The notes under the pieces are model-generated. The model did no database searches and had not been told where the DNA came from. It worked only from the letters and a program-made list of their open reading frames with translations. This document shows positions 24,655 through 32,842 of a stretch of DNA of 41,714 nucleotides, piece by piece (the stretch's first letter is position 1; the number at the start of each line of letters is the position of its first letter). This DNA comes from an uncultured Gallionellaceae bacterium (GTDB taxonomy: Bacteria > Pseudomonadota > Gammaproteobacteria > Burkholderiales > Gallionellaceae). The stretch is taken from contig CAIRAO010000443.1 in the NCBI GenBank assembly GCA_903876625.1, positions 1 to 41,714 of the forward strand, given 5' to 3'. Position numbers and translations under genes: made by a program.

Positions 24655-26055
24655 ATGTTTATTCGTCTATTTATCCTTGCATTGCTAGTCTTGCCGCTAA
24701 ACTGTCTAGCAGCCATCCTGCAAGCTGAAGCTCGTTCGACGACAGAACAACAAGCCAAACGCGAAGCACTAGCGGCGCTGGCAGACTCAATCCTGGTGAA
24801 TGTGCAATCCGAGTCATCCAGTTATCAGGAAGGGAGCGGTAAGCATAAAGAAGAATTGAAAATCACTTCACGCAGTGATATTCCTTTGATCGGTGTAGAA
24901 ACAGACATGGGTCACAAGGGCAATGATTTTATCTGCAAAGTGAGTTTGGATAGCCACAAGAGCGGCCCACTGTACGCTAAAAAAATTAGCGAGTTGCAGC
25001 AGGAAATCAGCACTCTCAATCAGCGCATCACCAAAGCACAGGGAAACGATCTTTATGCATTGCTGATCCAAGCACTAACCGTCATACAACAATATGAGAA
25101 ATATAGAGCCGTGTCCCAGTTGTTGGGAGATTTACAGATAGCCACACTACCACTTACCCGTGCTGATGTTGAATCGCAGTTGCGTGCTCTTGAAAAGGCG
25201 GCACCCTCTCTTGAATTAGCAGCTCAATTACTAACAAAGGACATGAAAACAGAAAATATTTTCATCTATCCGGCAATGCCTCATGGCTCTCATGAGGTGA
25301 CTGCGTTTGGTCGTGTCCTGAGAGATAAATTGGCCGAAAAAGTTCATACAGTTGAGACTGCAGACAAAGCGCAAAATTATTTCAAGGGGGATTACGAACT
25401 GCTTGATAACAGCATTTACGTAACCTATCGTTTGCTGGATAGCGCAGGCAACACGCTTGAAACTAGAGTGGCAACATTGGCGCCCGCAGCTTACCAAAAC
25501 GTGCAAGTCAAACCGTCAACAATGGATTTTGACAAATTACTGCATGAAGGTTTGGCAATCAGCAGTGACTTTAGAGCCCAGCTCACAACTAATCGTGGTA
25601 GCGAAGATGTATTGTTCAATGAGAGAGATGAAGTTGAGTTGTTGGTTAAATTTAATCGCACCGGATATTTTTACGTGGTGGGGTTTGTTGCAAAGAAGAC
25701 TGAAAACTACTCCTATCTTTTGGAATTATCGAATGCTGACACAGATCGGCGTTTTGTGAGATATATCAATGCCGATGATGTGAATAAATGGTTGAGCATA
25801 GGAAAATTTGAAGCAAGCTCACCATTTGGCGTTGAAAGTCTTCAACTTATTGGAAGCAGCGATGACCCTATTAATCGCCTGCCTGCGCATCAGCTAGATT
25901 CAAAAAACGATCTGTATCTCACTTCGAATAATGCAAAAAAGGGCATTACCATGACCCGTGCACTCAAGCCCAAACGAAGTGAAACTGATAAACAGTATCA
26001 GACAGAAGCAGTATTGATGTTCACCACTATGAAGAAAGTATCTGAAAAGGAATAA
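24655..26055 (+). CDS. Exported LPP20/DUF4384 protein, caspase partner
   Basis: A 466-residue precursor. ATG 24655 is chosen over GTG 24559 because a good signal peptide begins there (MFIRLFILALLVLPLNCLA). Residues about 22-100 (EARSTTEQQAKREALAALAD) resemble LPP20/FlgT-N type domains. A short coiled coil lies near 112-130. Residues about 320-400 (VELLVKFNRTGYFYVVGF, then YINADDVNKW) match DUF4384, a domain that repeatedly accompanies caspase-like proteases in bacteria. It ends one base before the caspase gene, so they form an operon. It may be a substrate, regulator or tether of the protease. Confidence 0.8.
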   Translation: MFIRLFILALLVLPLNCLAAILQAEARSTTEQQAKREALAALADSILVNVQSESSSYQEGSGKHKEELKITSRSDIPLIGVETDMGHKGNDFICKVSLDSHKSGPLYAKKISELQQEISTLNQRITKAQGNDLYALLIQALTVIQQYEKYRAVSQLLGDLQIATLPLTRADVESQLRALEKAAPSLELAAQLLTKDMKTENIFIYPAMPHGSHEVTAFGRVLRDKLAEKVHTVETADKAQNYFKGDYELLDNSIYVTYRLLDSAGNTLETRVATLAPAAYQNVQVKPSTMDFDKLLHEGLAISSDFRAQLTTNRGSEDVLFNERDEVELLVKFNRTGYFYVVGFVAKKTENYSYLLELSNADTDRRFVRYINADDVNKWLSIGKFEASSPFGVESLQLIGSSDDPINRLPAHQLDSKNDLYLTSNNAKKGITMTRALKPKRSETDKQYQTEAVLMFTTMKKVSEKE

Positions 26056-26056
26056 C

Positions 26057-27613
26057 TTGAGTATTGTCATGAAAACAAAATATTTAACGACATTTAGTTT
26101 ACTGCTATTGCTTTTCTGCTCAAGCGCTTGCGCAGGAGAAAATAAAGCATTGATTATCGGCATTAGCCAATACACTGAAATCAACAGTCTTCGTTATGCT
26201 GATTCTGACGCACAGGAATTTTCACAAATCTTGACCGATCTTGCCGGGTACAATAAATCCGATGTCTCAGTTCTACTCAATCAGGAAGCAACAAAAAAAC
26301 ACATTGTAGAAGAAATAAATAAAGTTGTTCATCTGAGCGAAAAGCATCCGCTTGATAACTTTATTTTAATGTTTGCGGGGCATGGAATTGAAAACACCTT
26401 GACTGCACACAATAAGAACAGCAAAGGTGAGGATAGAGAAACAAACATGTTTCTGGCGCCCTCGGATGCGTCTACAGACGAAAATAATTTTTATTCAACC
26501 GGTAACGGCAAAGAAGTTTCAAATGAAACATTCATCAATAAGGCGTGGCTCGCCAGGCAATTGTCCGCAATTCAGGCAAAGTCCATTTTTATTATTCTTG
26601 ACTCATGCTACAGCGGCACAAAATCTTTTGGAACACTTTTTCTTGAAAACGAGGGATATTCAATTCAAAGCTTCAGTGCAAAAGGCTCCAACAGGGGCGT
26701 TGCAGATGTCAAAAGAAAACGGGCATTGAAATTAAAGCAGTCCGCAGAGGATGCCCAATTAACACCGGTCAAGTATGTAGAAAACAGAAAGATTGCCTAT
26801 CTGGCATCGAGTCGTGATGATCAGGCTTCTGCTGAATATGAGGAACTTCAGCATGGAGCTTTAAGTTATTGCATCTTTGAATATATCAAAAGAACTCGAA
26901 GAGAAGTAAGTAAAGGTGATAAGAAAAACATTTCTATAGAAGACGTATACACAAATATCACTAAACTCTTCCATGAAACGAATATTAAAGGAGTTTCCCT
27001 CGACGTGGCGCACCAGCCTCTACTCATGCCCATTCCCGATTTTGCAGACATGAAGGATATGGTATTGATCAGCGTTTCCGGGACTAAAGAAAAAGTAGCA
27101 AACTCGGAGAATGTTAGAAAAGGCATTTTGAAAATTACTTCACGAGACCCTTCCGTAAATGATATTGAAATTTACATAGATGGAACAAAAAGTAACGAGC
27201 AAATTAACAAAGCAATGAAATTGCCTGAAGGTCGCCATTCTGTTGAACTATACGCGCACAAAACCGGTTACAGATATACATTTACTGCAGACATTTCTCC
27301 GGGTAATCCAGTATCACAAGCGGTCAAGTTACAGGGAGAGCTCTTTATTTCATCATTTTGGTTAAAGGATGGAATCAAATCCGAAGGACCGCAACTCGAA
27401 GTAAGTATCGATGGAAATAAAGTGGGTAAATCTAAATTACATCTAGAAAATTTAATGGTTGGGTCACATTTGATCGAAGTTAAATTTCAGGATGTGATTA
27501 AATCAAGACAAGTTGAAATTAGACCGGATTCTCCACTTCGTATAAATTATTCAATTGTAAGAGAAGGTGCTCCGCCACCCGATGAAAAAAAAGTTAGAAA
27601 CGTTATGTTCTGA
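26057..27613 (+). CDS. Secreted caspase-like protease (peptidase C14)
   Basis: A 518-residue precursor with a signal peptide (LLLLLFCSSACAGE). The caspase fold starts at NKALIIGISQY. The catalytic His109 is in FAGHG and Cys184 in LDSCYSG, both intact. TTG 26057 is taken as start because AAGGA lies five bases before it; ATG 26069 lacks a site. Residues from about 345 carry two PEGA-like small beta domains (GILKITSRDPSVNDIEIYID, then LEVSIDGNKVGKSKL). The enzyme should cut proteins after basic or acidic residues outside the cytoplasm, which is unusual for a death-type protease and suggests envelope signalling. Confidence 0.92.
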   Translation: MSIVMKTKYLTTFSLLLLLFCSSACAGENKALIIGISQYTEINSLRYADSDAQEFSQILTDLAGYNKSDVSVLLNQEATKKHIVEEINKVVHLSEKHPLDNFILMFAGHGIENTLTAHNKNSKGEDRETNMFLAPSDASTDENNFYSTGNGKEVSNETFINKAWLARQLSAIQAKSIFIILDSCYSGTKSFGTLFLENEGYSIQSFSAKGSNRGVADVKRKRALKLKQSAEDAQLTPVKYVENRKIAYLASSRDDQASAEYEELQHGALSYCIFEYIKRTRREVSKGDKKNISIEDVYTNITKLFHETNIKGVSLDVAHQPLLMPIPDFADMKDMVLISVSGTKEKVANSENVRKGILKITSRDPSVNDIEIYIDGTKSNEQINKAMKLPEGRHSVELYAHKTGYRYTFTADISPGNPVSQAVKLQGELFISSFWLKDGIKSEGPQLEVSIDGNKVGKSKLHLENLMVGSHLIEVKFQDVIKSRQVEIRPDSPLRINYSIVREGAPPPDEKKVRNVMF

Positions 27614-27646
27614 TGCTGTAGCCATCAAAACCACAAGGAAATCATC

Positions 27647-27868
27647 ATGTCATTTTTTAATAAACTCTATAAATTCATTTTTCGTAAAAAAGTTCAAAAA
27701 GAGTACGATGCTTTATTAGTTGAAAAAAATAAGATTGAAGCCGAACTTGCCAAACTAAAAGAGAATACCTCTAATCAGTTGAACGAATTAGATTCGATGC
27801 TCGAGCAGGGCCTAATAAATGATAGCGAGTATGCGGCCAAGAAAAATTCAATACTATCTTTGCCTTGA
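27647..27868 (+). CDS. Small coiled-coil protein with SHOCT-type C-terminus
   Basis: A 73-residue protein. A basic amphipathic N-terminus (MSFFNKLYKFIFRKKVQKE) could touch the membrane, a short coiled coil follows (EKNKIEAELAKLKEN), and the end (LNELDSMLEQGLINDSEYAAKK) fits the SHOCT oligomerisation motif. AAGGAAATC precedes the ATG. It lies 33 bases after the caspase gene and is probably part of that operon. A function in oligomerisation or membrane tethering is inferred. Confidence 0.75.
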   Translation: MSFFNKLYKFIFRKKVQKEYDALLVEKNKIEAELAKLKENTSNQLNELDSMLEQGLINDSEYAAKKNSILSLP

Positions 27869-27907
27869 ATTTTAGAGCATGACTTCCCACCTTGCACGGA
27901 GAAATTG

Positions 27908-29617
27908 TTGATAAAAAATATCGGACGTTATGAAATCGTGGGCGAGCTTGGGCGCGGCTCCATGGGAATCGTCTACAAGGCACGCGATCCGTTGATCGGC
28001 CGCTTTGTCGCGGTCAAGGTCCCTGATCTTTCGGGCTTGTCCATCAAGGAGATCGAGGAATATGAATCCCGCTTCTATTTGGAAGCGCAGGCAGCGGGGA
28101 GCTTGAACCATAACCATATCTTTACCATCTTCGATATGGGGAAAAGTGACGATGCGGCTTTCATCGCCATGGAAATCCTGCAAGGCCGCGAGTTGCGCGA
28201 ACTTATCAGCGAGAAGGGGATGGCGATCGAGGATGTGCTGAATATTTCGATTCAGGTGTCCAACGCGTTAGGCTACGCGCACCAGCACGGTGTCGTGCAC
28301 CGTGACGTCAAGCCTGAAAATATCATGGTATTGGATAATATGCTGGTGAAAATTGCCGACTTCGGTATCGCGAAGGTACCTGACACCGGAGTGAAAACAA
28401 ACATCAACAGGGTCTTGGGTTCACCGTCGTTCATGTCGCCGGAACAGATACAGTTCAAACCGACCGATGCTCGCTCCGACATTTTCTCGTTCGGCGTGGT
28501 GATGTATCAAATGCTCACCGGGAAGCTTCCATTCATGGGCGCCAATATTATGGAGCTGATGAACCAAATTGTTGGAAGCACTCCTCCGCTGCCAAGTTCA
28601 TTGAATTCAAAAGTATCGGACATGTTGGATTCCATTGTCTTGAAATGCATTGCAAAAAATCCCACCGCGCGCTACCAGACCGCGTATGAGTTGGAAGATG
28701 CTCTGCGCGCGTGCTTGGAGATGGTGCGGGGCATAAGCGAAAGCCACAGGGTCTTCCATAACAATAGTCAATTCAGGCTGTTCAAGTTGCTCACTACTCC
28801 CGGTGGCATTCCGCAGCATATAGCGTTACTTTCCAGCGTCATCGCCATGCTGGCGATCTTTGTTCTGGATCTTTTGACCGACGACAGTATACAAGTACAC
28901 ATGTTGTATATTGTCCCGCTCATCGTGGCGAGTTTTCATTGCGAGAAGTTGCTCTATGTCAGATTTTCCGTGGCGCTCGCCATTATGTTGCAGGGAATAG
29001 CGCTCGTGTTTTTCAGCAATGCAATTCCTATCCAGTCAAAGATCATTCTCGCATGCATGGTTTTGCCATTGAACATTGTCATCTCACTTGTCGCTGTCAT
29101 CGCGCGCATCAATTTCTTGGAAGTTGAACAGCTTGCCACGTTCGACTGGCTCACCGGCCTTTACAACCGTAAAGGCTTTGAGCCGCTGGTGGAAATGGAA
29201 ATCCGCCGGCAAAGACGCTACGGGGGAGAATTCTCATTCGCTTACGTAGACCTCGACAATTTTAAGAAACTGAACAGCACGCAAGGGCAACAAACTGGCA
29301 ACGTGACGCTGAAACTGCTTGCCAAAATCATGCGTGAACAGATTCGCCAAACGGATACAATCGGTAGATTGGACGGAGATGAATTCGCCGTATTGATGCC
29401 GAATACTTCCGAAAATGACAGTCAGGAAGTCTACAATAAACTTAGTGCCACAATTACCGAGCAGATGGATAAGGCCGGCTTTCACGTCTCGGCAAGCATC
29501 GGCTATGTAACTTTTACGAAGGCACCTGATTCGGTTTCCGAAGTATTTGAAACGGCCAATAATGCAATGTTGGCAGCCAAATCATCTGGCAAAGGGACGG
29601 TGGCTAAAGGCGGATGA
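27908..29617 (+). CDS. Ser/Thr protein kinase fused to membrane region and GGDEF domain
   Basis: A 569-residue protein. Residues about 8-270 form a PknB-type kinase: GRGSMG loop, Lys37 (AVK), HRDVKPEN with the catalytic Asp133, and ADFGIAK. About 304-400 holds four hydrophobic segments. About 405-565 is a diguanylate cyclase domain with RLDGDEF; the first Gly of the usual GGDEF is Asp here, and the RxxD inhibitory site is not obvious. TTG 27908 is chosen because GGAG lies six bases before it, while TTG 27905 would be too close. A kinase and a GGDEF domain in one chain should link phosphorylation to cyclic-di-GMP. It is more GC-rich than the caspase genes upstream. Confidence 0.9.
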   Translation: MIKNIGRYEIVGELGRGSMGIVYKARDPLIGRFVAVKVPDLSGLSIKEIEEYESRFYLEAQAAGSLNHNHIFTIFDMGKSDDAAFIAMEILQGRELRELISEKGMAIEDVLNISIQVSNALGYAHQHGVVHRDVKPENIMVLDNMLVKIADFGIAKVPDTGVKTNINRVLGSPSFMSPEQIQFKPTDARSDIFSFGVVMYQMLTGKLPFMGANIMELMNQIVGSTPPLPSSLNSKVSDMLDSIVLKCIAKNPTARYQTAYELEDALRACLEMVRGISESHRVFHNNSQFRLFKLLTTPGGIPQHIALLSSVIAMLAIFVLDLLTDDSIQVHMLYIVPLIVASFHCEKLLYVRFSVALAIMLQGIALVFFSNAIPIQSKIILACMVLPLNIVISLVAVIARINFLEVEQLATFDWLTGLYNRKGFEPLVEMEIRRQRRYGGEFSFAYVDLDNFKKLNSTQGQQTGNVTLKLLAKIMREQIRQTDTIGRLDGDEFAVLMPNTSENDSQEVYNKLSATITEQMDKAGFHVSASIGYVTFTKAPDSVSEVFETANNAMLAAKSSGKGTVAKGG

Positions 29618-29733
29618 TGTACCGCAGAAGGGCTTTGTGTTTTGCAAGAGTTTATAAAGGCAGCTTTGTTTTTACTTCACATTTAAAGAGTGTCGGGCGG
29701 CATGGCGCAATGACTGAAGGGCGGTCTAAAACA

Positions 29734-29790
29734 TTGCCTAAATGTCAGGTCCCTGTTGGCAAATCAGTCAAACACATAATCTTTAGGCAA
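29734..29790. repeat. Inverted repeat with 39-base loop upstream of the GNAT gene
   Basis: TTGCCTAAA (29734-29742) and TTTAGGCAA (29782-29790) form a perfect 9-bp inverted repeat. The spacer is 39 bases, the same as that of the inverted repeat after the GNAT gene (30319-30381). It lacks the core sites of an integron attC. Confidence 0.45.
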
Positions 29791-29808
29791 TTAACTCCAT
29801 TGACTTTA

Positions 29809-30318
29809 ATGACCATTGAAAGCGAACCTCTTCAACTAATTATAGTCAACTCGCCTACTGAAATTCAACAGACACATGACCTATTAACTGAACTCCTAGC
29901 CTGGGATTGTGAATATTCTCGCTCTTTGGGGCTGGATGCGGTGGCGTTGCTGGACTATCAGTATAGTGGTGGTGATGAAATTTTGCCGGGCGACTATGCC
30001 TCCCCTGAGGGTTGTCTGATTCTCGCCACTTATGAAGGAACTCCTGCAGGTTGTTGTGCATATCGCAAACTCACATCATCGATATGTGAAATCAAACGCC
30101 TCTATGTGAGACCTGAGTACCGCGACAAGAACATTGGAAAGCAACTCGTTGCCATGATGATCAATAACGCGAGAATTGCCGGTTATGGCTTCATTCGACT
30201 GGAGACAGTGAGTTTCATGCAAAGTGGCATTGCGATCTACAACCGATTCGGTTTCAAGGAATGCCTGCCATACTATTCGATTCCGAAGAAATTTGACGAA
30301 GTTGCAATCTTCATGTAG
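29809..30318 (+). CDS. GNAT-family N-acetyltransferase
   Basis: A 169-residue protein from ATG 29809; the frame is open back to 29614, but that part shows no conserved sequence and the true start is uncertain because no ribosome site is clear. The acetyl-CoA site is EIKRLYVRPEYRDKNIGKQL, with RDKNIGK matching the Q/RxxGxG/A loop. The C-terminal part (AIYNRFGFKEC) is typical of the fold. The acceptor substrate cannot be inferred; small-molecule or peptide acetylation are both possible. Confidence 0.88.
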   Translation: MTIESEPLQLIIVNSPTEIQQTHDLLTELLAWDCEYSRSLGLDAVALLDYQYSGGDEILPGDYASPEGCLILATYEGTPAGCCAYRKLTSSICEIKRLYVRPEYRDKNIGKQLVAMMINNARIAGYGFIRLETVSFMQSGIAIYNRFGFKECLPYYSIPKKFDEVAIFM

Positions 30319-30381
30319 TTGGCGCTATGAAGATTTCAGTTATTATACCGTTAGTTGTTTGTCCTCACGTCATAGCACCAA
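30319..30381. repeat. Inverted repeat with 39-base loop after the GNAT gene
   Basis: TTGGCGCTATGA (30319-30330) and TCATAGCACCAA (30370-30381) pair over 12 bp with one mismatch across 39 bases. It separates the GNAT stop from the next start and may be a terminator-like or recombination relic. Confidence 0.45.
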
Positions 30382-30390
30382 GGACGTAGA

Positions 30391-30642
30391 ATGTCGAATA
30401 AACTAAAGGCTCTATTGAACGGTGTATTCGAGTTCATTTTTGGAATCGGCTGTTTCATATTTGCTTGGGTTGCTTCCAAAGTAAACCCTAAAATCGACGC
30501 CCGGACAGTCAATCCTCACGCTTCGTTTGCTCGATCTTTTAATCAAATTGCTATGGATGGTTTCATCGTTTTGGGTATCGTCGCATTTATATTTTGTATG
30601 CGTTCTGTACAACGATTTCGAAGCGAAGATCATAATAACTGA
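30391..30642 (+). CDS. Small two-helix membrane protein
   Basis: An 83-residue protein with two hydrophobic segments, about 10-30 (GVFEFIFGIGCFIFAWVA) and 56-72 (GFIVLGIVAFIFCM), joined by a basic/polar loop. AAGGA lies six bases before the ATG, a good site, which supports a real gene. No known family. It could be a small envelope or toxin-like membrane protein; nothing shows which. Confidence 0.65.
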   Translation: MSNKLKALLNGVFEFIFGIGCFIFAWVASKVNPKIDARTVNPHASFARSFNQIAMDGFIVLGIVAFIFCMRSVQRFRSEDHNN

Positions 30643-30659
30643 GTATGGGCACACATTAT

Positions 30660-31112
30660 TTATGCGACTGGAGGCAAAACTATTTGTGTCGACTGATAAA
30701 TGAATGAGAATCCAACAGCCCATAACGCCATTACCCAATAACCAAAGGCAGAGGCGAAACTGGCAAAAACTAGTACCATTGCCGAATTTGGTAACGAATG
30801 CCAGCCAAGCTGAAAAATAAACAATGTGGCAGCCAGAATGTTGGCAGTCAAAATTAGTCGATGTCCCAATTTATAACCATTGCCTTCAGGTTTGCCGACG
30901 ATAGGTAATGACTTCCCCATCAAAAGACGCAAGACATAAACACCGCAGAGCAATATGATGGCTCCTGCGATACGTCCTGGTATTGCTTCTTCCGGGGTGA
31001 CTATGCCGAATAGCTCCAATATCAGGCGGCCAACAAATGCCACCCACCCCATCGCAAGCGTTTGAGGAATAAAGAACCAAGCCATAAAAATATTCAGGTG
31101 CTGAAATCTCAC
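30660..31112 (-). CDS. Four-helix membrane protein of unknown function
   Basis: A 150-residue leftward protein with about four hydrophobic segments (FIPQTLAMGWVAFVG, then GAIILLCGVYVLRLLMG, then ILAATLFIFQLGW, then YWVMALWAVGF). The GTG start at 31112 has AAGGA directly next to it, which is too close; ATG 31085 is the alternative. It converges on the small two-helix gene. It resembles unnamed integral membrane proteins; no transport motif is visible. Confidence 0.65.
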   Translation of the reverse strand: MRFQHLNIFMAWFFIPQTLAMGWVAFVGRLILELFGIVTPEEAIPGRIAGAIILLCGVYVLRLLMGKSLPIVGKPEGNGYKLGHRLILTANILAATLFIFQLGWHSLPNSAMVLVFASFASAFGYWVMALWAVGFSFIYQSTQIVLPPVA

Positions 31113-31354
31113 TCCTTAACTCCTGTCATTTGCATATTTTATATCCATAAAGTTTTTATTCGGTCTTCGTATTCTCGATGATCGCTTACTGATATGATCG
31201 GAACCTTAAGAGACGAATGATAACAGCCGTTCAGTAAATTACGGCTTATTTCTGATATATAATTTCTCACGAATTATCTCAATCGATGATTGACATTGAA
31301 ATTTTGTCAGCTCATATTAATTGATGAAACAAACACCACGCCGGAAAGGAAATT

Positions 31355-31897
31355 ATGCATCTGCAATTCGCTATATCACCCTCAGAGGCCAAGCGAGCCC
31401 GATGGCCTCACGAGATTTTTCTGATCAATCTTATCTTCAATCATATTTTTGTCTTTGTCGCGTCGGTATCCGTTGCAAGAACTTTTCCTTTGATGCCTTT
31501 GCTGTCCCCTGTTATTTCTCTCTGCATTATCAGCTACATTATGATCAAGTCAAAACAAGTGTTAGCCAACGAAGAGTCTTGGTTTGTCAAAGCGCATTGG
31601 ATAATCTGCGCTAGGCGCAATCATTTGTTCATCATTCTATTGTTAGTTCCTTGCGTAGTTACAGCGGCTGGTTTGTGGTTATCAAGGATGCTGCTCTGGT
31701 CAAAAATTCAGACCATCGCATTAATCGGCGGAATAGGTTTGCTGCCCTTCATGGTGGCGTTGCTGATCCTGATCATATTGGGTAATGAATCTGTGCATCT
31801 GGCTCGTTTTGGCAAGTTACCGAAGTCCTTCTTGAACCAACATCCTGAGATAAGTGACCAATCAATCCATAGCGCCACTTTAACCGGCATAAAATAA
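31355..31897 (+). CDS. Membrane protein of unknown function
   Basis: A 180-residue protein with four hydrophobic segments (about 22-42, 48-64, 92-112 and 122-142) and a polar C-terminal tail. AAAGGA precedes the ATG by four bases. Its stop overlaps the next start by one base (TAATG), so the two are co-translated. No domain was recognised; the pair may form an integral membrane protein and its membrane-anchored partner. Confidence 0.7.
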   Translation: MHLQFAISPSEAKRARWPHEIFLINLIFNHIFVFVASVSVARTFPLMPLLSPVISLCIISYIMIKSKQVLANEESWFVKAHWIICARRNHLFIILLLVPCVVTAAGLWLSRMLLWSKIQTIALIGGIGLLPFMVALLILIILGNESVHLARFGKLPKSFLNQHPEISDQSIHSATLTGIK

Positions 31898-32565
31898 TGG
31901 CACGAAAAATCTATCTTGGTATCGCTGCAATTTCCTTACTAATTGTTGGAGCGGCATTTTTCAAAGGTGACGAGATCCCGGAGAAAACTGATTTGCCTTG
32001 GCATATTGAGCATCCGAAGGTGGATACAATTCGAATTTTTGGAATCACATTGGGAACAACGAACGCACAGGAAGCTCAACAGCATTTTAAGGAAGAAGGC
32101 AAACCTATATTATTCAAATCACCAAGTGGTCATTTGGTCGTGGAGGTTTTCTTTGAAGAGGTAAATTTGGCCGGGCTTAAAGCCAGGATTGTGTTGAGTA
32201 TTGCGGTGCCAGAATCGGAACTTCAAGGAATGTTTGATCGTGGTGTGAGAATGAATGCCACTGGCAGCGGTAAGGAAATAACACTGACTCCCGATGACAT
32301 TGCCAGAGTATTCTCATTGCCAGTCAGCAGCCTGACTTACATGCCCGCAACTCGTTTGGAGGACGCCGTTTTCGCAAAGCGCTTTGGTCAACCTGAAATG
32401 AAAGTTAAGGAAAATAAGGGTGGCGCGGTTCACTGGCTTTACCCGCAGAACGGGCTGGACATCGCTTTGGGCGGAAACGAAAAGCCGTTACTGCAATATA
32501 TAGCGCCGAAGAATTTTGACAAGCTTACTCAGCCACTGTTGGCTCATGGCGAGATATTAAAATAA
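31897..32565 (+). CDS. Membrane-anchored periplasmic protein of unknown function
   Basis: A 222-residue protein with an N-terminal signal anchor (YLGIAAISLLIVGAAFF, about 6-22) and a soluble alpha/beta domain without cysteine. The domain starts TIRIFGITLGTTNAQEAQQ, which fits a small periplasmic binding or chaperone fold but is not a family I can name. It overlaps the preceding membrane-protein gene by one base. Confidence 0.7.
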   Translation: MARKIYLGIAAISLLIVGAAFFKGDEIPEKTDLPWHIEHPKVDTIRIFGITLGTTNAQEAQQHFKEEGKPILFKSPSGHLVVEVFFEEVNLAGLKARIVLSIAVPESELQGMFDRGVRMNATGSGKEITLTPDDIARVFSLPVSSLTYMPATRLEDAVFAKRFGQPEMKVKENKGGAVHWLYPQNGLDIALGGNEKPLLQYIAPKNFDKLTQPLLAHGEILK

Positions 32566-32842
32566 TTCGGTTATCTGTTATCTGTTACCTGTGGTTGATC
32601 TTGGTCATGAGCTTCTTTGCATAAGAATATTTAATTGTGTTGATTTGGCATGGTTTGTAAGTCTCATTTGTACTCGGTTGCGGACGTTTAAACGCAGAGT
32701 AATTTTGTAGACCTGAAGGTCGCTGCCCGGCCATGAAGAGGCACTCGCCAATGTCGGCTTTGTGGCAGTCGATACATTAGATTATTGTCTAGTAGTAGTT
32801 GGATTGGAATTAAAATTTCAAAGCCATATCTTAAGGATCTCA
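32566..32842. other. Intergenic region before the antiporter
   Basis: It starts with three 7-bp tandem units TTATCTG, TTATCTG, TTACCTG (32571-32591). A stretch at about 32715-32785 reads as protein-like in frame with the antiporter (GHEEALANVGFVAVDTLDY) but has an in-frame stop just upstream, so it may be a decayed gene fragment. Confidence 0.4.

Noticed and set aside
29734-30381. Possible integron cassette array around the GNAT gene
   Set aside because: The inverted repeats lack the GTTRRRY/RYYYAAC core sites of attC, no integrase gene is present, and neighbouring genes are not all in one direction.
32571-32591. Tandem TTATCTG units as a possible short repeat array
   Set aside because: Only three imperfect 7-bp units without spacers; far too short for CRISPR and too small to be called a functional repeat.
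32715-32842. Longer N-terminus for the antiporter from 32762
   Set aside because: The good ribosome site lies before ATG 32843 and the first membrane helix starts soon after it; the upstream part is interrupted by a stop further up.
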